64,000 nucleotides of DNA from the NCBI GenBank assembly GCA_944324795.1, contig CALUXR010000003.1:1-64000 (forward strand), written 5' to 3'. Source of the stretch: an uncultured Acholeplasmatales bacterium (lineage in GTDB: Bacteria; Bacillota_I; Bacilli_A; Acholeplasmatales; Anaeroplasmataceae). Positions within the stretch are counted from its first letter, which is position 1. Each line of letters opens with the position of its first letter. Below, in pieces: positions 1 through 9,852 of this stretch. The notes beneath the pieces were generated by a model that worked only from the letters and a program-made list of their open reading frames with translations, ran no database searches and was not told the DNA's origin. Position numbers and translations under genes: made by a program.

Positions 1-79
1 GTTACACATAACTTGGTGTAATTCGTTACATATCTTAATCTTTTTATTTTGTCAAATGTCTTAAGTTAATGACATTGGG
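1..79. repeat. 79-bp IS-end-like repeat, copy 1
   Basis: This segment matches 7800-7878 at 78 of 79 positions (one G/A difference at base 15). It contains short inverted arms (TTACAC and GTGTAA, then TGTAA TTCG TTACA) and ends in GACATTGGG, where the two copies stop matching exactly. That sharp boundary is what the end of an insertion sequence looks like. It abuts the truncated ATPase gene at 80. The rest of the element, if any, lies left of the window. Confidence 0.7.
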
Positions 80-1025
80 ATATGCCGATAAAAGTTTTTT
101 ATTTCCTGTAGGTAAAATTAATAGATTAGTAATTTATCCCTTAACTTTTGATGAATTTGTTTTTAATTATAGAAAGAATATATATGATTATATTAAGAAT
201 TCTTTTATAAATAAATCTTTTATTAATGAAGAGATTCATAAAGAATTACTGGATGTTTTTAATGATTATTTATTTGTTGGTGGCATGCCTGAAGTTGTAA
301 ATACTTTTATTAAATATAAAGATAATAAAGTCAATGCTTATTTAAAATGTTATGATAGGCTTTCAGAGATTTATTCAGATTATTTAGCTGATATGGAATT
401 ATATCAAGCTAGTTCTGAATCGATTATGAAAAGTAGATTAATATTTAGAAATATTTATTCTCAATTAAATAAAGAAAATAAGAACTTTAAAGCTTCTCAA
501 ATTAATGAAAAGTATAAAAAACGTGATGTTTTAACTCCGATTGAATGGCTAATAACAGCTAATATTGTTAACAAGTCATGCTTGTTAAAAGAACATGTTA
601 CATCTCCTTTAATAGAAAGCAATGATTCGATGTATCGCTTATATTTATCTGATATGGGACTTTTTACATTTCAAAGCGGGATAAATGCTAAATCGTTTAT
701 ATTGGATAAAAATAATACACTTTCTGGTATTTTTTATGAAAATTATGTGTCTATTGAATTGGTTGCTAGAAAGTATGATTTATTTTATTGGAAAGGTAAG
801 AGAAATAGTGAATTAGAATTTTTAATCGATTTTTCAGGCACATTAATTCCAATAGATTGTAAAAAAAATAAAGGTTCATTAAATTCTGTAATTGAATATA
901 GAACAAATAATAGGAAAAGTACAGTTATTAAAGTGTCTAAAAATCATTACGGTTATGATGAAAACAACGATATTTTGACAATACCATATTATTATTTATC
1001 TTTTTATTTAGATTCATTAAAATAA
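69..1025 (+). pseudogene. DUF4143-type ATPase, N-terminal half lost
   Basis: The reading frame encodes the C-terminal part of a prokaryotic AAA ATPase of the AAA_14/DUF4143 type. The family signatures are the FPVGKINRLVIYPLTFDEF segment, the ADMELYQ linker region, and a C-terminal PD-(D/E)XK-like region (ELEFLIDF then IPIDCKK). The Walker A and Walker B domain that normally precedes these is missing. The ATG at 69 and the first residues come from the IS-end-like repeat at 1-79, so the gene was cut at base 79/80. No ribosome binding site precedes the ATG. A related, more complete gene lies at 35736-37079 and is also inactivated. Function of this family is not well established; some members sit beside mobile or defence genes. 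Confidence 0.75.
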
Positions 1026-1045
1026 TAATAAATATTTTAGTTTTA

Positions 1046-1054
1046 TGGTATAAT
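1046..1054 (+). promoter_or_regulatory. Extended -10 promoter of the cca gene
   Basis: TATAAT at 1049-1054 is preceded by TGG, giving a TGn extended -10 element, 20 bases upstream of the cca start codon. No clear -35 box is visible, which extended -10 promoters tolerate. Confidence 0.55.
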
Positions 1055-1073
1055 CAAAATAGAAGGTGTTATT

Positions 1074-2429
1074 ATGGTTATTAAAATTCCTATATATGTT
1101 AAAGAAATATTAAATATTATAAATAAATATGGTGAAGGCTATGTTGTTGGTGGTTGTGTTAGAGATAGTTTACTTGGGTTAACACCAAATGATTGGGATA
1201 TTACTACTGATAGAATGCCAGAAGAGATTAAAGAAATATTTAAAGATTATAAGATATTTAATAAAAATGGTGAAAAACATGGTACAGTGACTATTTTATA
1301 TAAAGGTAAGCAAATTGAAATAACAACATATAGAGAAGATAAAAATTATCTAGATGGTCGTCATCCTAGTGAGGTTAGTTTTACAAGAACCCTTAAAGAT
1401 GATTTAGCTAGAAGAGATTTTACTATTAATGCCTTAGCATATAATGAAATTACTGGTTTAGTTGATTTATATGGTGGTGTTTGTGATTTAAAAAATGGTT
1501 TAATTAAAACGGTAGGCGACCCATATAAAAGGTTTAGTGAAGACTATTTAAGAATTTTAAGAGGTGTTAGATTTGCTTCTAAATTAGGTTTTAAAATGGA
1601 AAAAGAAACCTTTGTAGCAAGCAACAATTTAGCAAATAAAATTTTGAATTATATTTCTGGTGAAAGAATAAGAGAAGAATTAAAAGGAATATTATTAGGT
1701 AATAATGTTTTAGATGCTTTAATAAGATTTCATAATATTATTTTTTCTATCATTCCTGAACTTAAAATATGTTATAAATTTAATCAAAATAACCCTTATC
1801 ATATACATGATGTTTATACACATTTATGTTATGTTACATCATATACAAAAAAAGATTTTACAACAAGACTTGCAGCACTACTTCATGATATTGGTAAACC
1901 AAACACTTATACTTATGAATATAAACAAGGTCGTATTTGGGGACATTTTTATGGTCACCCTGAAATGTCATATCAAATTGCTAAACCTATTTTAGATAGG
2001 TTGAAATTATCAACTTTAGAAAAAGAAGAAGTTATGTTTTTAATTAAAGAACATGATTCAGAAATAAATCCAAATAAACGTGTTATTAAGCGATTAATTA
2101 TGCGTACACCTAATGAAGATAAATTACTTATTTATAAACTTTTAGATCTAAAAACAGCTGATAGATTAGATCATATAAATATACCAAATTTAGACATTAT
2201 TAAAATAAATGAAATGATAAATACAATTTATCTGAATAAAGAAGCTTTAAAAATAACTGATTTAGATATTAATGGTAATGATTTAATAAAACTTGGTTAT
2301 CGAGGTAAAAAAATAGGAGATATGTTAAGTTGTTTATTAGAATTAGTAATAGATGATAAATTAGAAAATAAACATGATGTTTTAATAAAATATATTAACA
2401 AATTAAAAGATAAAAATAAATTATATTAA
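1074..2429 (+). CDS. cca: CCA tRNA nucleotidyltransferase
   Basis: This is a class II CCA-adding enzyme that builds or repairs the 3' CCA end of tRNAs from CTP and ATP without a template. The N-terminal nucleotidyltransferase head is clear: VGGCVRDSLLG followed by NDWDIT (the metal-binding DxD), then RRDFTINALAYN and LRGVRFASKLGF. A C-terminal HD domain follows with LAALLHDIGKP and a later GHPEMS histidine. The length (451 aa) fits Firmicutes enzymes. AAGGTG sits 6 bases before the ATG and an extended -10 promoter lies just upstream. It is the one intact housekeeping gene in an otherwise decayed stretch. Family assignment is secure; the exact nucleotide preference (full CCA or partial) is not readable from sequence. 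Confidence 0.95.
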   Translation: MVIKIPIYVKEILNIINKYGEGYVVGGCVRDSLLGLTPNDWDITTDRMPEEIKEIFKDYKIFNKNGEKHGTVTILYKGKQIEITTYREDKNYLDGRHPSEVSFTRTLKDDLARRDFTINALAYNEITGLVDLYGGVCDLKNGLIKTVGDPYKRFSEDYLRILRGVRFASKLGFKMEKETFVASNNLANKILNYISGERIREELKGILLGNNVLDALIRFHNIIFSIIPELKICYKFNQNNPYHIHDVYTHLCYVTSYTKKDFTTRLAALLHDIGKPNTYTYEYKQGRIWGHFYGHPEMSYQIAKPILDRLKLSTLEKEEVMFLIKEHDSEINPNKRVIKRLIMRTPNEDKLLIYKLLDLKTADRLDHINIPNLDIIKINEMINTIYLNKEALKITDLDINGNDLIKLGYRGKKIGDMLSCLLELVIDDKLENKHDVLIKYINKLKDKNKLY

Positions 2430-2531
2430 AATAATTATTTAAACAAATGGTAAAATAATACTATCTATATATTTGATTTATATGACGCAGATGGAAATGC
2501 AATAGATAGTAGAACAGAATATGAGTGTGAA

Positions 2532-3200
2532 TTGTTAAATGTGTATAATGAAGAAAATATGTCTAATGATAATTTAATAACTCTTGGCAATTCACTAAGC
2601 TTCTCATATATTAATGGATTTGAAGATCCAAAAACTATTAAAAGCAATAGTGGTGGGAAAATGCTTTTTAAAGTTCCAGATGATTGCTATATAAAATTAG
2701 TTGATACTAATGGACGAATTTTGTCATCTTCAATTTCACGTCATGGCCATTTAAAATATATTTTTATGACTTTAGAAGCAGGAAAACCATACTTTTTGGT
2801 TGGTGGAACCTATTCTAAAAATAATAAAACTTTCATTATAACAAAAGAAACAATTGGTAATCTTACATATCCTAACAACATGTCATACACATATAGTATA
2901 TCTAGTAACTCATCTAATAACAATTTAAAATGCATGAGCTTTAATAATTCTACATATTATGGAATTTATACGATTAACACATCATCATATTTTGATACTC
3001 AATTATATGTGTATAATGAAAAAGGAGCTTTATTAGCTTTTGCTGATGACGAATTATATAATTCTGATGATGATTCTGCAGATTATAATGCATCATTGTA
3101 TTCACCTATTGGTGATTATGAAACAATTTATATTATTTGTACAGCTATAAATATATATTCATCTGGGCAATTAACATTATCATTAAGTAGGTGGACATAA
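2532..3200 (+). CDS. PPC-like domain fragment of a surface protein
   Basis: The C-terminal 80 or so residues resemble a bacterial pre-peptidase C-terminal (PPC) beta-sandwich: the pattern STYYGIYTINTSSYFDTQLY, then YNEKGALLAFADDE, then acidic DDDSADYN, ending LTLSLSRW. PPC domains are found on secreted enzymes and adhesins. The only start in this frame is a TTG at 2532 without a ribosome binding site. The frame is open back to 2454 and that upstream part reads as protein-like (IFDLYDADGNAIDS), so this looks like the 3' remnant of a longer secreted protein whose 5' end, with its signal peptide, is lost. It lies directly before the lipoprotein paralogues. Whether it is expressed is doubtful. 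Confidence 0.5.
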   Translation: MLNVYNEENMSNDNLITLGNSLSFSYINGFEDPKTIKSNSGGKMLFKVPDDCYIKLVDTNGRILSSSISRHGHLKYIFMTLEAGKPYFLVGGTYSKNNKTFIITKETIGNLTYPNNMSYTYSISSNSSNNNLKCMSFNNSTYYGIYTINTSSYFDTQLYVYNEKGALLAFADDELYNSDDDSADYNASLYSPIGDYETIYIICTAINIYSSGQLTLSLSRWT

Positions 3201-3222
3201 TTGTTAAAGTGAGGTGATAAAT

Positions 3223-4635
3223 TTGTTTAAAAAAATTAATTTAATTTTATTTATATTATCTATAATATTTATTATTTCAGGTTGTCAGGATAAAGAAAAA
3301 ATATATAATGATGGAGATAGAGTTGTTATAGATGGTGTTGTTTATGAATATGATGTCCCTTTAAAAGATGAAATTAATACAAAGACATCTTACAATGGTC
3401 AAATTGAATTGAATTATTATGCTAATGAAAGACCATATTATGATTATACAACAGCTAATATTTATGCATCTTCTAAACCAATTTATCATTCATGTTATCC
3501 AACTGATTTAATTCATCCTGAAAATACACCTATTACTAGTGATCCTTTTTTAGGAAATTATGAAGAAACTCTTTATTCTAGAGGTTATTTATATAATCGT
3601 TATTATCATATAGAAGATGAGCTTGGAAATAAAAGTTCCCTAAAAATATTAAACACTATACCTTTTGAAATTTTAGATGAAGCAAATTCTTTACCAGGAA
3701 AACTATATAGAATAGAGATGTTATTTGCTTTTCCTGTTTTTTGGATTGTTGATTATGTAGGAGATGAAAAAGAAATTAATATACCAGATAATATAGATGG
3801 TATTTTCGTAGCTGGTATTGGTTATGGTGCTTTTCATGATCGGAATGTAGATAATACGTTAAAGCTAGTAGTAGATGAAATTGATGATTCTATGCTTGAT
3901 AAAGCAAAGTCTTATTTAATAAAGGGAGAAATTCCATTTAAAAAACAAGATTTCCCGTTCTTTATTATGCCTTTTGCCTTAAATTATATAGATGTTGATA
4001 TTACAATTAATAGAGATGCATATATTTATTCAAGAGGATTAAATAATGTAAATGGCAAATTTAGTGTAAATGAATGTGCTATGTTAACTGATGCTTGTAT
4101 TTATTCTGATAGTTATTATGATTCTTATTTAGATTTGAGCTTAAAAGAAATCTTAATTCCTTTTCAACTTGCAACCTATGGTATTATTAAATATTTACCT
4201 ATTGTTAATACTAAAATCATAAACTTTAGTAGTTTAAATGGTTATATGTTAAATGAACAAATATATTTTGATAGATATGATTTATATTCTCCTGTTTTAA
4301 TTAAGGGTTATACTGATACAAAAGTGATGTATGATAAACTACCTAAAGAAATTTATTTAAATCGTCCATTTGTTTATTGTTTTGACCTTACAAATAATCA
4401 ATTTGAAACATATTTGACAGATGATATATTAATGAATAAACTTGAAAAAATAATTATTGGTTTAGGAATAGGTGAAAAAATGGATATAAATGCTACAGGT
4501 ATGGGATTTTATATTGATAATAATATATTATATTTTAGACATAAAGATTTTTATACACAAAAATCTTGTGTAATTAAAATTTTTGATATCCCTAAAAATT
4601 GTAAAGTAGAAGTTGTAGATTATCCTATTTATTAA
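3223..4635 (+). CDS. Lipoprotein with BspA-like repeat motif, paralogue 1
   Basis: This is a predicted surface lipoprotein: a lysine-rich N-terminus, a hydrophobic stretch and the lipobox IISGC (Cys about residue 21). The mature part opens with YNDGDRVVIDGVVYEYDVPL, which recurs in the next two genes. A segment EINIPDNIDGIFVAGIGYGAF looks like a single BspA-type leucine-rich unit. I chose TTG at 3223 because GAGGTG lies 6 bases before it, aligned with the equivalent site of the third paralogue; the GTG at 3214 sits inside that Shine-Dalgarno. Paralogues lie at 4658-6049 (decayed) and 6069-7358, so the family expanded by tandem duplication. The role is unknown; binding at the cell surface is plausible. 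Confidence 0.7.
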   Translation: MFKKINLILFILSIIFIISGCQDKEKIYNDGDRVVIDGVVYEYDVPLKDEINTKTSYNGQIELNYYANERPYYDYTTANIYASSKPIYHSCYPTDLIHPENTPITSDPFLGNYEETLYSRGYLYNRYYHIEDELGNKSSLKILNTIPFEILDEANSLPGKLYRIEMLFAFPVFWIVDYVGDEKEINIPDNIDGIFVAGIGYGAFHDRNVDNTLKLVVDEIDDSMLDKAKSYLIKGEIPFKKQDFPFFIMPFALNYIDVDITINRDAYIYSRGLNNVNGKFSVNECAMLTDACIYSDSYYDSYLDLSLKEILIPFQLATYGIIKYLPIVNTKIINFSSLNGYMLNEQIYFDRYDLYSPVLIKGYTDTKVMYDKLPKEIYLNRPFVYCFDLTNNQFETYLTDDILMNKLEKIIIGLGIGEKMDINATGMGFYIDNNILYFRHKDFYTQKSCVIKIFDIPKNCKVEVVDYPIY

Positions 4636-4657
4636 GATTATAAATGAGATGATAAAT

Positions 4658-6049
4658 TTGTTTAAGAAAATTAGTTTAATTTTATTTATATTATCTATAA
4701 CATTTATTATTTCAGGTTGTCAGGATAAAGAAAAAATATATAATGATGGAGATAGAGTTGTTATAGATGGTGTTGTTTATGAATATGATGTTCCTTTAAA
4801 AGATGAAATTAATACAAAGACATCTTACATTGGTCAAATTGAATTGAATTATTATGCTCATGAAAGACCATATTATGATTATACAACAGCTAATATTTAT
4901 ATATCTTCTAAACCAATTTATCATTCATGTTATCCAACTGATTTAATTCATCCTGAAAATATGCCCATTACTAGTGATCTATTTTTAGGCGATTATGAAA
5001 AAATTTGTATATTAGAAGAGAAAATCATAACACTTACTCTTTTATAGAAGATGAATTAGGTAATATAAATACTCAAAAGATAGTAAATACAGTACCACAT
5101 GATTTTGATGATAGGTATGCTGATAAAACTTTTACTTCGTTTTTATATTTATTTAGTGTTCCTACATTTTGGATTGTTGATTATGTAGGAGATGAAAAAG
5201 AAATTAATATACCAGATAATATAGATGGTATTTTCGTAACTGGTATTGGTTATGGTGCTTTTCACGATCGAAATGTTAATAGTAAAATAACTTTAAATGT
5301 TAATGAAATTAGTTCAGAAATGATTAATAAAACATTTAATGAATTTAATGAAAATGTTGATTTAGAAAATATAATATGTTTTAGTGAAGAATCTTTTCCA
5401 TTCTTTATTATGCCTTTTGCCTTAAATTATATAGAGATTGACATTACAATTGATAGAGTCATATATATTTATTCAAGAGGATTAAATAATGTATATGGCA
5501 AATTTGGTGTAAATAATTGGACAATATTAAATGATGCTTGTATTTATTCTGATAGTTATTATGATTCTTATTTAGATTTAAATTTAAAATATATAGAATC
5601 TCCGATGTCTAGTTTTTATACAGGGGTTTTGAAATATTTACCTATTGTTAATACTAAAATCATAAACTTTAGTAGTTTAGATGGTTATATGTTAAATGAA
5701 CAAATTTATATTAATAAATATATAGAATTTCCACCATTTTTAATTAAAGGATATACAAATACTAGTGATGTGATAGATAAATTGCCAAAAAAAACTTATT
5801 TTAAATAAAAATATAGTTTATTGTTTATTTATTCAAAAAAATAAATATAAAGCTTATTTAAATGATGATTTATTATTAAATCAATTAGAAACTTTAATTA
5901 TAGGTAATGATCCATATAAAAACAATGAATTATATATTGAAAATGATATATTATATTTTCATTTTAATATTTATGATCTAGATAAAGCTCTTGAAGTGTT
6001 TAAAATACCTGAAAATTGTCAAGTTAGGGAGATAACATATCCTCTATAA
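4658..6049 (+). pseudogene. Lipoprotein paralogue 2, two frameshifts
   Basis: This copy is almost identical to the first paralogue over its first 110 codons, then breaks. The frame shifts near the A-run at about 4998-5005, continues in another frame to a TAA at 5806-5808, and the homologous 3' end (NDDLLLNQLETLIIG up to ITYPL) resumes in the first frame to a TAA at 6047-6049. The order of homologous blocks matches the intact copy throughout, so this is one gene with two indels and not two genes. The likely original start is TTG at 4658 behind GAGATG. A sequencing error is possible for either indel, but both lie at or near A-runs that also mutate in vivo. Confidence 0.75.
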
Positions 6050-6068
6050 GAATTAAGGACGTGATAAA

Positions 6069-7358
6069 ATGTTAAAAAAAGTCGGTTTATTTTTTAGTTT
6101 AATATTAATATTATTATCATTTTCTTCATGTAAAAAAGATGAAGTTATCTATAATGATGGTGATTTAATAAATATTGATGGTGTTATTTACAAATATAAT
6201 GTTCCATTAATTGATGAGGCAAACAACCAAGGTGGTTTTAATTTATATGCTTATGAAAAACCATTTAATTCTATTAGTAATTTTATTAAATATTCTCCTG
6301 AAGATAATCCTATTTATCACTTTGGTTATTTAAATGATCCTGATACTAGCTTACTTAAGCCATATGAATATGAAAAAAAGCTTTATGTTAGAGGAAATGA
6401 TATTGGTTTAATTAAGGAAGAGGACGGAACATTTAGTAGTCCTGTTGTAATGAATGTTGTTCCTAAAAATGATGAGAAAAATGGCATTAATTTTCAATAT
6501 GCTTTTACTTATCCATGTTTTTGGGTTGTCGGTTATGATGGAGCTTTGAATGAAACAATTACAATTCCTAGCGCAATTAATGATGTAATTGTAGCTGGCA
6601 TTGCTTATGGGGCAATTGCTGATTATAGTATAGATATAGAAATTTTAGATATTAGTGAAGATAAACAAGCTAAAGTAGATGAAAAACTTAATGGAAAATA
6701 TGGTAAAATTCCATTTTATATATTACCTTATGGTACTAATAATGCAACAACAATAAGTAGTAATAGGGTTACTTATTTATATTCAAGAGCTATTAATAAT
6801 TGTAATATTTTAGAATTTAATGATGATCTATATTTAAATGATAGTTCAATATATTTAGATAAACCTGATAACATTAGTATAGATGTAGAAAAGATTAATA
6901 TACCTTGTCCTAATTATTCTGGTTTAATGAATAATTTGCCATTTGTAAATTGCCGGTTTAGAGATTTTCATAGTGAATCTGGGTTTATGATGTTAAGTGA
7001 GATTTATTATTATGAATTAATGGGTAATATCCCACCAATATTATTAAATTCTTATAATGTCTTTACTGGTTATTTAAGATTTCCAAGTGTCTTATATCTT
7101 TCTGATGATTTAATTAAATCATTGATGATAAAAAATAATAAAGTTAAAAGTTATATTACTAGTGATGAAATAGTAAATAATTTAGATACTATTATAATTG
7201 ATAAAAATAATTCTTTTAATGTTGATAATAATAGTGATTTTTATATAGAAAATGACACTTTATATTATAATTATTTAAATGATAATGAATTAATAAAAAT
7301 AGAAGTATTAAAATTAAATGTTAATATAGAAATAAAACAAGAAAGTTTTTATTTATAA
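6069..7358 (+). CDS. Lipoprotein with BspA-like repeat motif, paralogue 3
   Basis: This is an intact third member of the tandem lipoprotein family. It has a signal peptide with lipobox SFSSC (Cys at residue 21), followed by the shared opening YNDGDLINIDGVIYKYNVPL. The centre carries ITIPSAINDVIVAGIAYGAI, equivalent to the single BspA-like unit of paralogue 1, and a shared TYLYSRAINN segment. AAGGAC precedes the ATG by 8 bases. It is more diverged from copies 1 and 2 than they are from each other, so it is the older duplicate. A strong terminator follows at 7367-7390. Surface exposure follows from the lipobox; ligand or partner is unknown. Confidence 0.75.
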   Translation: MLKKVGLFFSLILILLSFSSCKKDEVIYNDGDLINIDGVIYKYNVPLIDEANNQGGFNLYAYEKPFNSISNFIKYSPEDNPIYHFGYLNDPDTSLLKPYEYEKKLYVRGNDIGLIKEEDGTFSSPVVMNVVPKNDEKNGINFQYAFTYPCFWVVGYDGALNETITIPSAINDVIVAGIAYGAIADYSIDIEILDISEDKQAKVDEKLNGKYGKIPFYILPYGTNNATTISSNRVTYLYSRAINNCNILEFNDDLYLNDSSIYLDKPDNISIDVEKINIPCPNYSGLMNNLPFVNCRFRDFHSESGFMMLSEIYYYELMGNIPPILLNSYNVFTGYLRFPSVLYLSDDLIKSLMIKNNKVKSYITSDEIVNNLDTIIIDKNNSFNVDNNSDFYIENDTLYYNYLNDNELIKIEVLKLNVNIEIKQESFYL

Positions 7359-7366
7359 ATATAAAA

Positions 7367-7391
7367 AGCAGCTCAATTGAGCTGTTTTTTA
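7367..7391 (+). terminator. Intrinsic terminator of the lipoprotein genes
   Basis: CAGCTC (7369-7374), loop AATT, GAGCTG (7379-7384), followed by a run of six T. This closes the tandem lipoprotein set. Confidence 0.85.
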
Positions 7392-7523
7392 ATTGTTATT
7401 TATATATCATTATAAAACAATTTACCAGATATCTTTATTATTAATGATTTTTTTATCTATTATAACCTTAACTATAAATCTTGACTGTATTTAAAATTTA
7501 CAATTATTTTACAGCTTCTTTAC

Positions 7524-7878
7524 ATGATTATTGGTATTATAAAAACATATTTTATAAAATCTATTATTTTAGCTGGAACTGAAGAAGCTACTAAAGCTTT
7601 TAATCTTTATACTGAGCTCATAAATAAACATTTAGTTCCAATAAGACAAAACAGGCGTTATAAAAGAGGAAATGTTAAAAATAAATCTAGAATGTCATAT
7701 AGATATTCCTACTAATGTAGTGTGATAATATCAAAAATGACGTTTTTAAGTATGCCTTCATCTAGAATAAGCAAAAAAAGATTAAGAAAATTGTAGTGTG
7801 TTACACATAACTTAGTGTAATTCGTTACATATCTTAATCTTTTTATTTTGTCAAATGTCTTAAGTTAATGACATTGGG
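7524..7878 (+). mobile_element. Probable insertion-sequence remnant with its end
   Basis: A short frame (7524-7715, 63 codons from ATG, open some distance further upstream) ends in a highly basic tail with PIRQNRRYKRGNVKNKSRM, the kind of C-terminus seen in some transposases. I cannot name the family. About 85 bases after its stop comes the second copy of the 79-bp repeat (7800-7878) that also ends the sequence cutting the ATPase at base 80. Together they look like the 3' third of a degraded insertion sequence: C-terminal transposase piece plus the right end. No left end or target duplication was recognised. Confidence 0.45.
7800..7878. repeat. 79-bp IS-end-like repeat, copy 2
   Basis: This matches 1-79 at 78 of 79 positions and diverges from it exactly after GACATTGGG. 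Internal inverted arms TTACAC/GTGTAA, TGTAA/TTACA and AATGTC/GACATT could fold into hairpins. It lies between the basic ORF remnant and the 3' end of the M13 peptidase gene. Confidence 0.75.
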
Positions 7879-7900
7879 TTTTTTGACACCACTTTTTATT

Positions 7901-9790
7901 TTACCAAATTATTAATCTTTTTTCTGGTGCTAAATACATTGTATCTGATTCTTTAATATCAAAAGCTTGATAGAATTCACTAAAGTTTCTAACTTGCATA
8001 TTAGCTCTATAATAAGCAGGACCATGAACATCGATAGTTAATAGAAGTTTTGTATATTCTGGTCTTGCTTTAGTGCACCATATTTTAGCATAATTTAAGA
8101 AGAATGGTTTAAAATTACAATCTGATTTAACTCTTTTTAAAGAAATTATAGAAGAAGTAACACCACCATTATCAGCTATATTTTCTGAAACTGATAATTT
8201 ACCATTAACTTTAGCTCCTTCAAGTTCTAATCCATCAAATTGTTCAATCATTAAATTGGTTTTTGTTTGGAAGTTTTTATAATCTTCATCAGTCCACCAA
8301 TTTTTAATATTACCAAGTTCATCCATTTGGGCACCATTGTTATCAAAAGCATGTGATATTTCATGACCTATAACACAGCCAATACCACCATAATTAGCTT
8401 CTATGCTTTGTTCTTTTGAATAGAATGGAGCTTGAAGGATTGCGGCAGGGAAAGTAATATCATTAAATGATGGATTATAACATGCGTTAACAGTATTACC
8501 TGACATTACCCAAATTGTACGATCAACATTATTATATAATCTATTATCAGAATATTCATTTAGTATTTTATCTAAATCATTGATGATTTCAACAAGTGAT
8601 TTATTTTCACTAAATACTAAAGCGTAATATCTATCATTAATTTTATCAGGATAGCCAATCTTAATTTCCATCTTGTCTAATTTTAGGCAAGCTTTTTCAA
8701 TTGTTTCTTTAGATAGCCAATTATTTTTATGTAATAATTCTTTATAAGATATTATTAAATTTTTAACAATATTAATTACATCCGCTTTAGCTTCTTCACC
8801 AAAATATTTTTTACCATAATATACACCAAGAACTTCATCATAGTAATTATTAATTAAGCGATAAGCATATTTATCTAAACTTACCATTTTTTTAGTACCA
8901 TTAATTGTTCTATTAAAAGTACCTGCTAAATTACGATATTCTTCAGATAAATAACCAACATTTCCTAATATTAATTTAACTTTAGCCCAAGCTTTATATA
9001 AATTATAATTATTATTCATTAATGATTTATAATTATCTAAAAATTTAGGATCATAAATAATAATATTTTTAGGTGCTATACCATAGCGTGATATTAATAA
9101 AGATTTAAAATCAAAATCAACTAATTCACATACTTTATCTAATGGATAAGGATTATAACATTTAATATAATCAGCCCATTCCTCACTTGATTTTACAATT
9201 TTAGAAATTAATTTGTCAAAAGCTAATGTTTTATTTACTAAATCTTCGCCATCAGCTATTTCTAATTTATTTAAAATAGTTAAAACCATATTTTTATAAA
9301 CTTCAAGTAAAGCTTTAGCGTTAGGACTATTATACATAGTAGTATCAGGTAATATAGTACTAGGACCCATTAAACATAAAGAAAACTTAGTAGCGTCACC
9401 CATATCTTCTGATACTCCCATATTAAATGGTAAAGGATAATTATTATTATAAAGATAGAAAGTTGCTTGTGAAAAATCAGAAGCAGAATTAATATTATCT
9501 AAATAATTAGCTTTCTTTATTAAATAATCTTTACCTTTAATACGATCATTTTCATCTAATATTTTATTAAATAGCATAACAGCCCTATTTAATAATTCAT
9601 CTTTACTTGGTTTTTTGATAAATTTTTTTAAATCTTTTAACATTATTTTTTCTACATTATTACGTAAATCAATAAAACCACCAGTAGAAGATTGATCAGA
9701 AGGGATTTTAGCTTTACTAATCCATTTACCATTAACATAATTATATAAATCATCTTGTACTCTTACATTATCATTAAATTCATTTTGCAT
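7901..9790 (-). CDS. pepO: M13 family metallopeptidase (neprilysin-like)
   Basis: This is a zinc endopeptidase of the M13 family (PepO, neprilysin). The zinc site is VIGHEISHAFDNNGAQ with HEISH at about residues 476-480, and the third ligand lies in ENIADNGG about 55 residues later. The C-terminus PEKRLIIW is a close match to the family's conserved ending. At 629 aa it lacks the N-terminal membrane anchor of eukaryotic homologues and has no signal peptide, so like lactococcal PepO it probably acts in the cytoplasm on oligopeptides. GAGGTG lies before the ATG. It is transcribed alone on the minus strand, divergently from the surface-protein operon at 9913. A -10 candidate on the minus strand is at 9812-9817. 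Confidence 0.93.
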   Translation of the reverse strand: MQNEFNDNVRVQDDLYNYVNGKWISKAKIPSDQSSTGGFIDLRNNVEKIMLKDLKKFIKKPSKDELLNRAVMLFNKILDENDRIKGKDYLIKKANYLDNINSASDFSQATFYLYNNNYPLPFNMGVSEDMGDATKFSLCLMGPSTILPDTTMYNSPNAKALLEVYKNMVLTILNKLEIADGEDLVNKTLAFDKLISKIVKSSEEWADYIKCYNPYPLDKVCELVDFDFKSLLISRYGIAPKNIIIYDPKFLDNYKSLMNNNYNLYKAWAKVKLILGNVGYLSEEYRNLAGTFNRTINGTKKMVSLDKYAYRLINNYYDEVLGVYYGKKYFGEEAKADVINIVKNLIISYKELLHKNNWLSKETIEKACLKLDKMEIKIGYPDKINDRYYALVFSENKSLVEIINDLDKILNEYSDNRLYNNVDRTIWVMSGNTVNACYNPSFNDITFPAAILQAPFYSKEQSIEANYGGIGCVIGHEISHAFDNNGAQMDELGNIKNWWTDEDYKNFQTKTNLMIEQFDGLELEGAKVNGKLSVSENIADNGGVTSSIISLKRVKSDCNFKPFFLNYAKIWCTKARPEYTKLLLTIDVHGPAYYRANMQVRNFSEFYQAFDIKESDTMYLAPEKRLIIW

Positions 9791-9811
9791 AAATTATTCA
9801 CCTCAGACTAT

Positions 9812-9840
9812 ATTATAAACTAAAACATGAAAATATGAAA
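9812..9840 (-). promoter_or_regulatory. Candidate promoter of the M13 peptidase gene
   Basis: On the minus strand TATAAT is at 9817-9812, with TTCATA at 9840-9835 as a weak -35 box and a 17-base spacer. It lies 22 bases upstream of the ATG. Confidence 0.45.
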
Positions 9841-9852
9841 GAAAAATAAACA

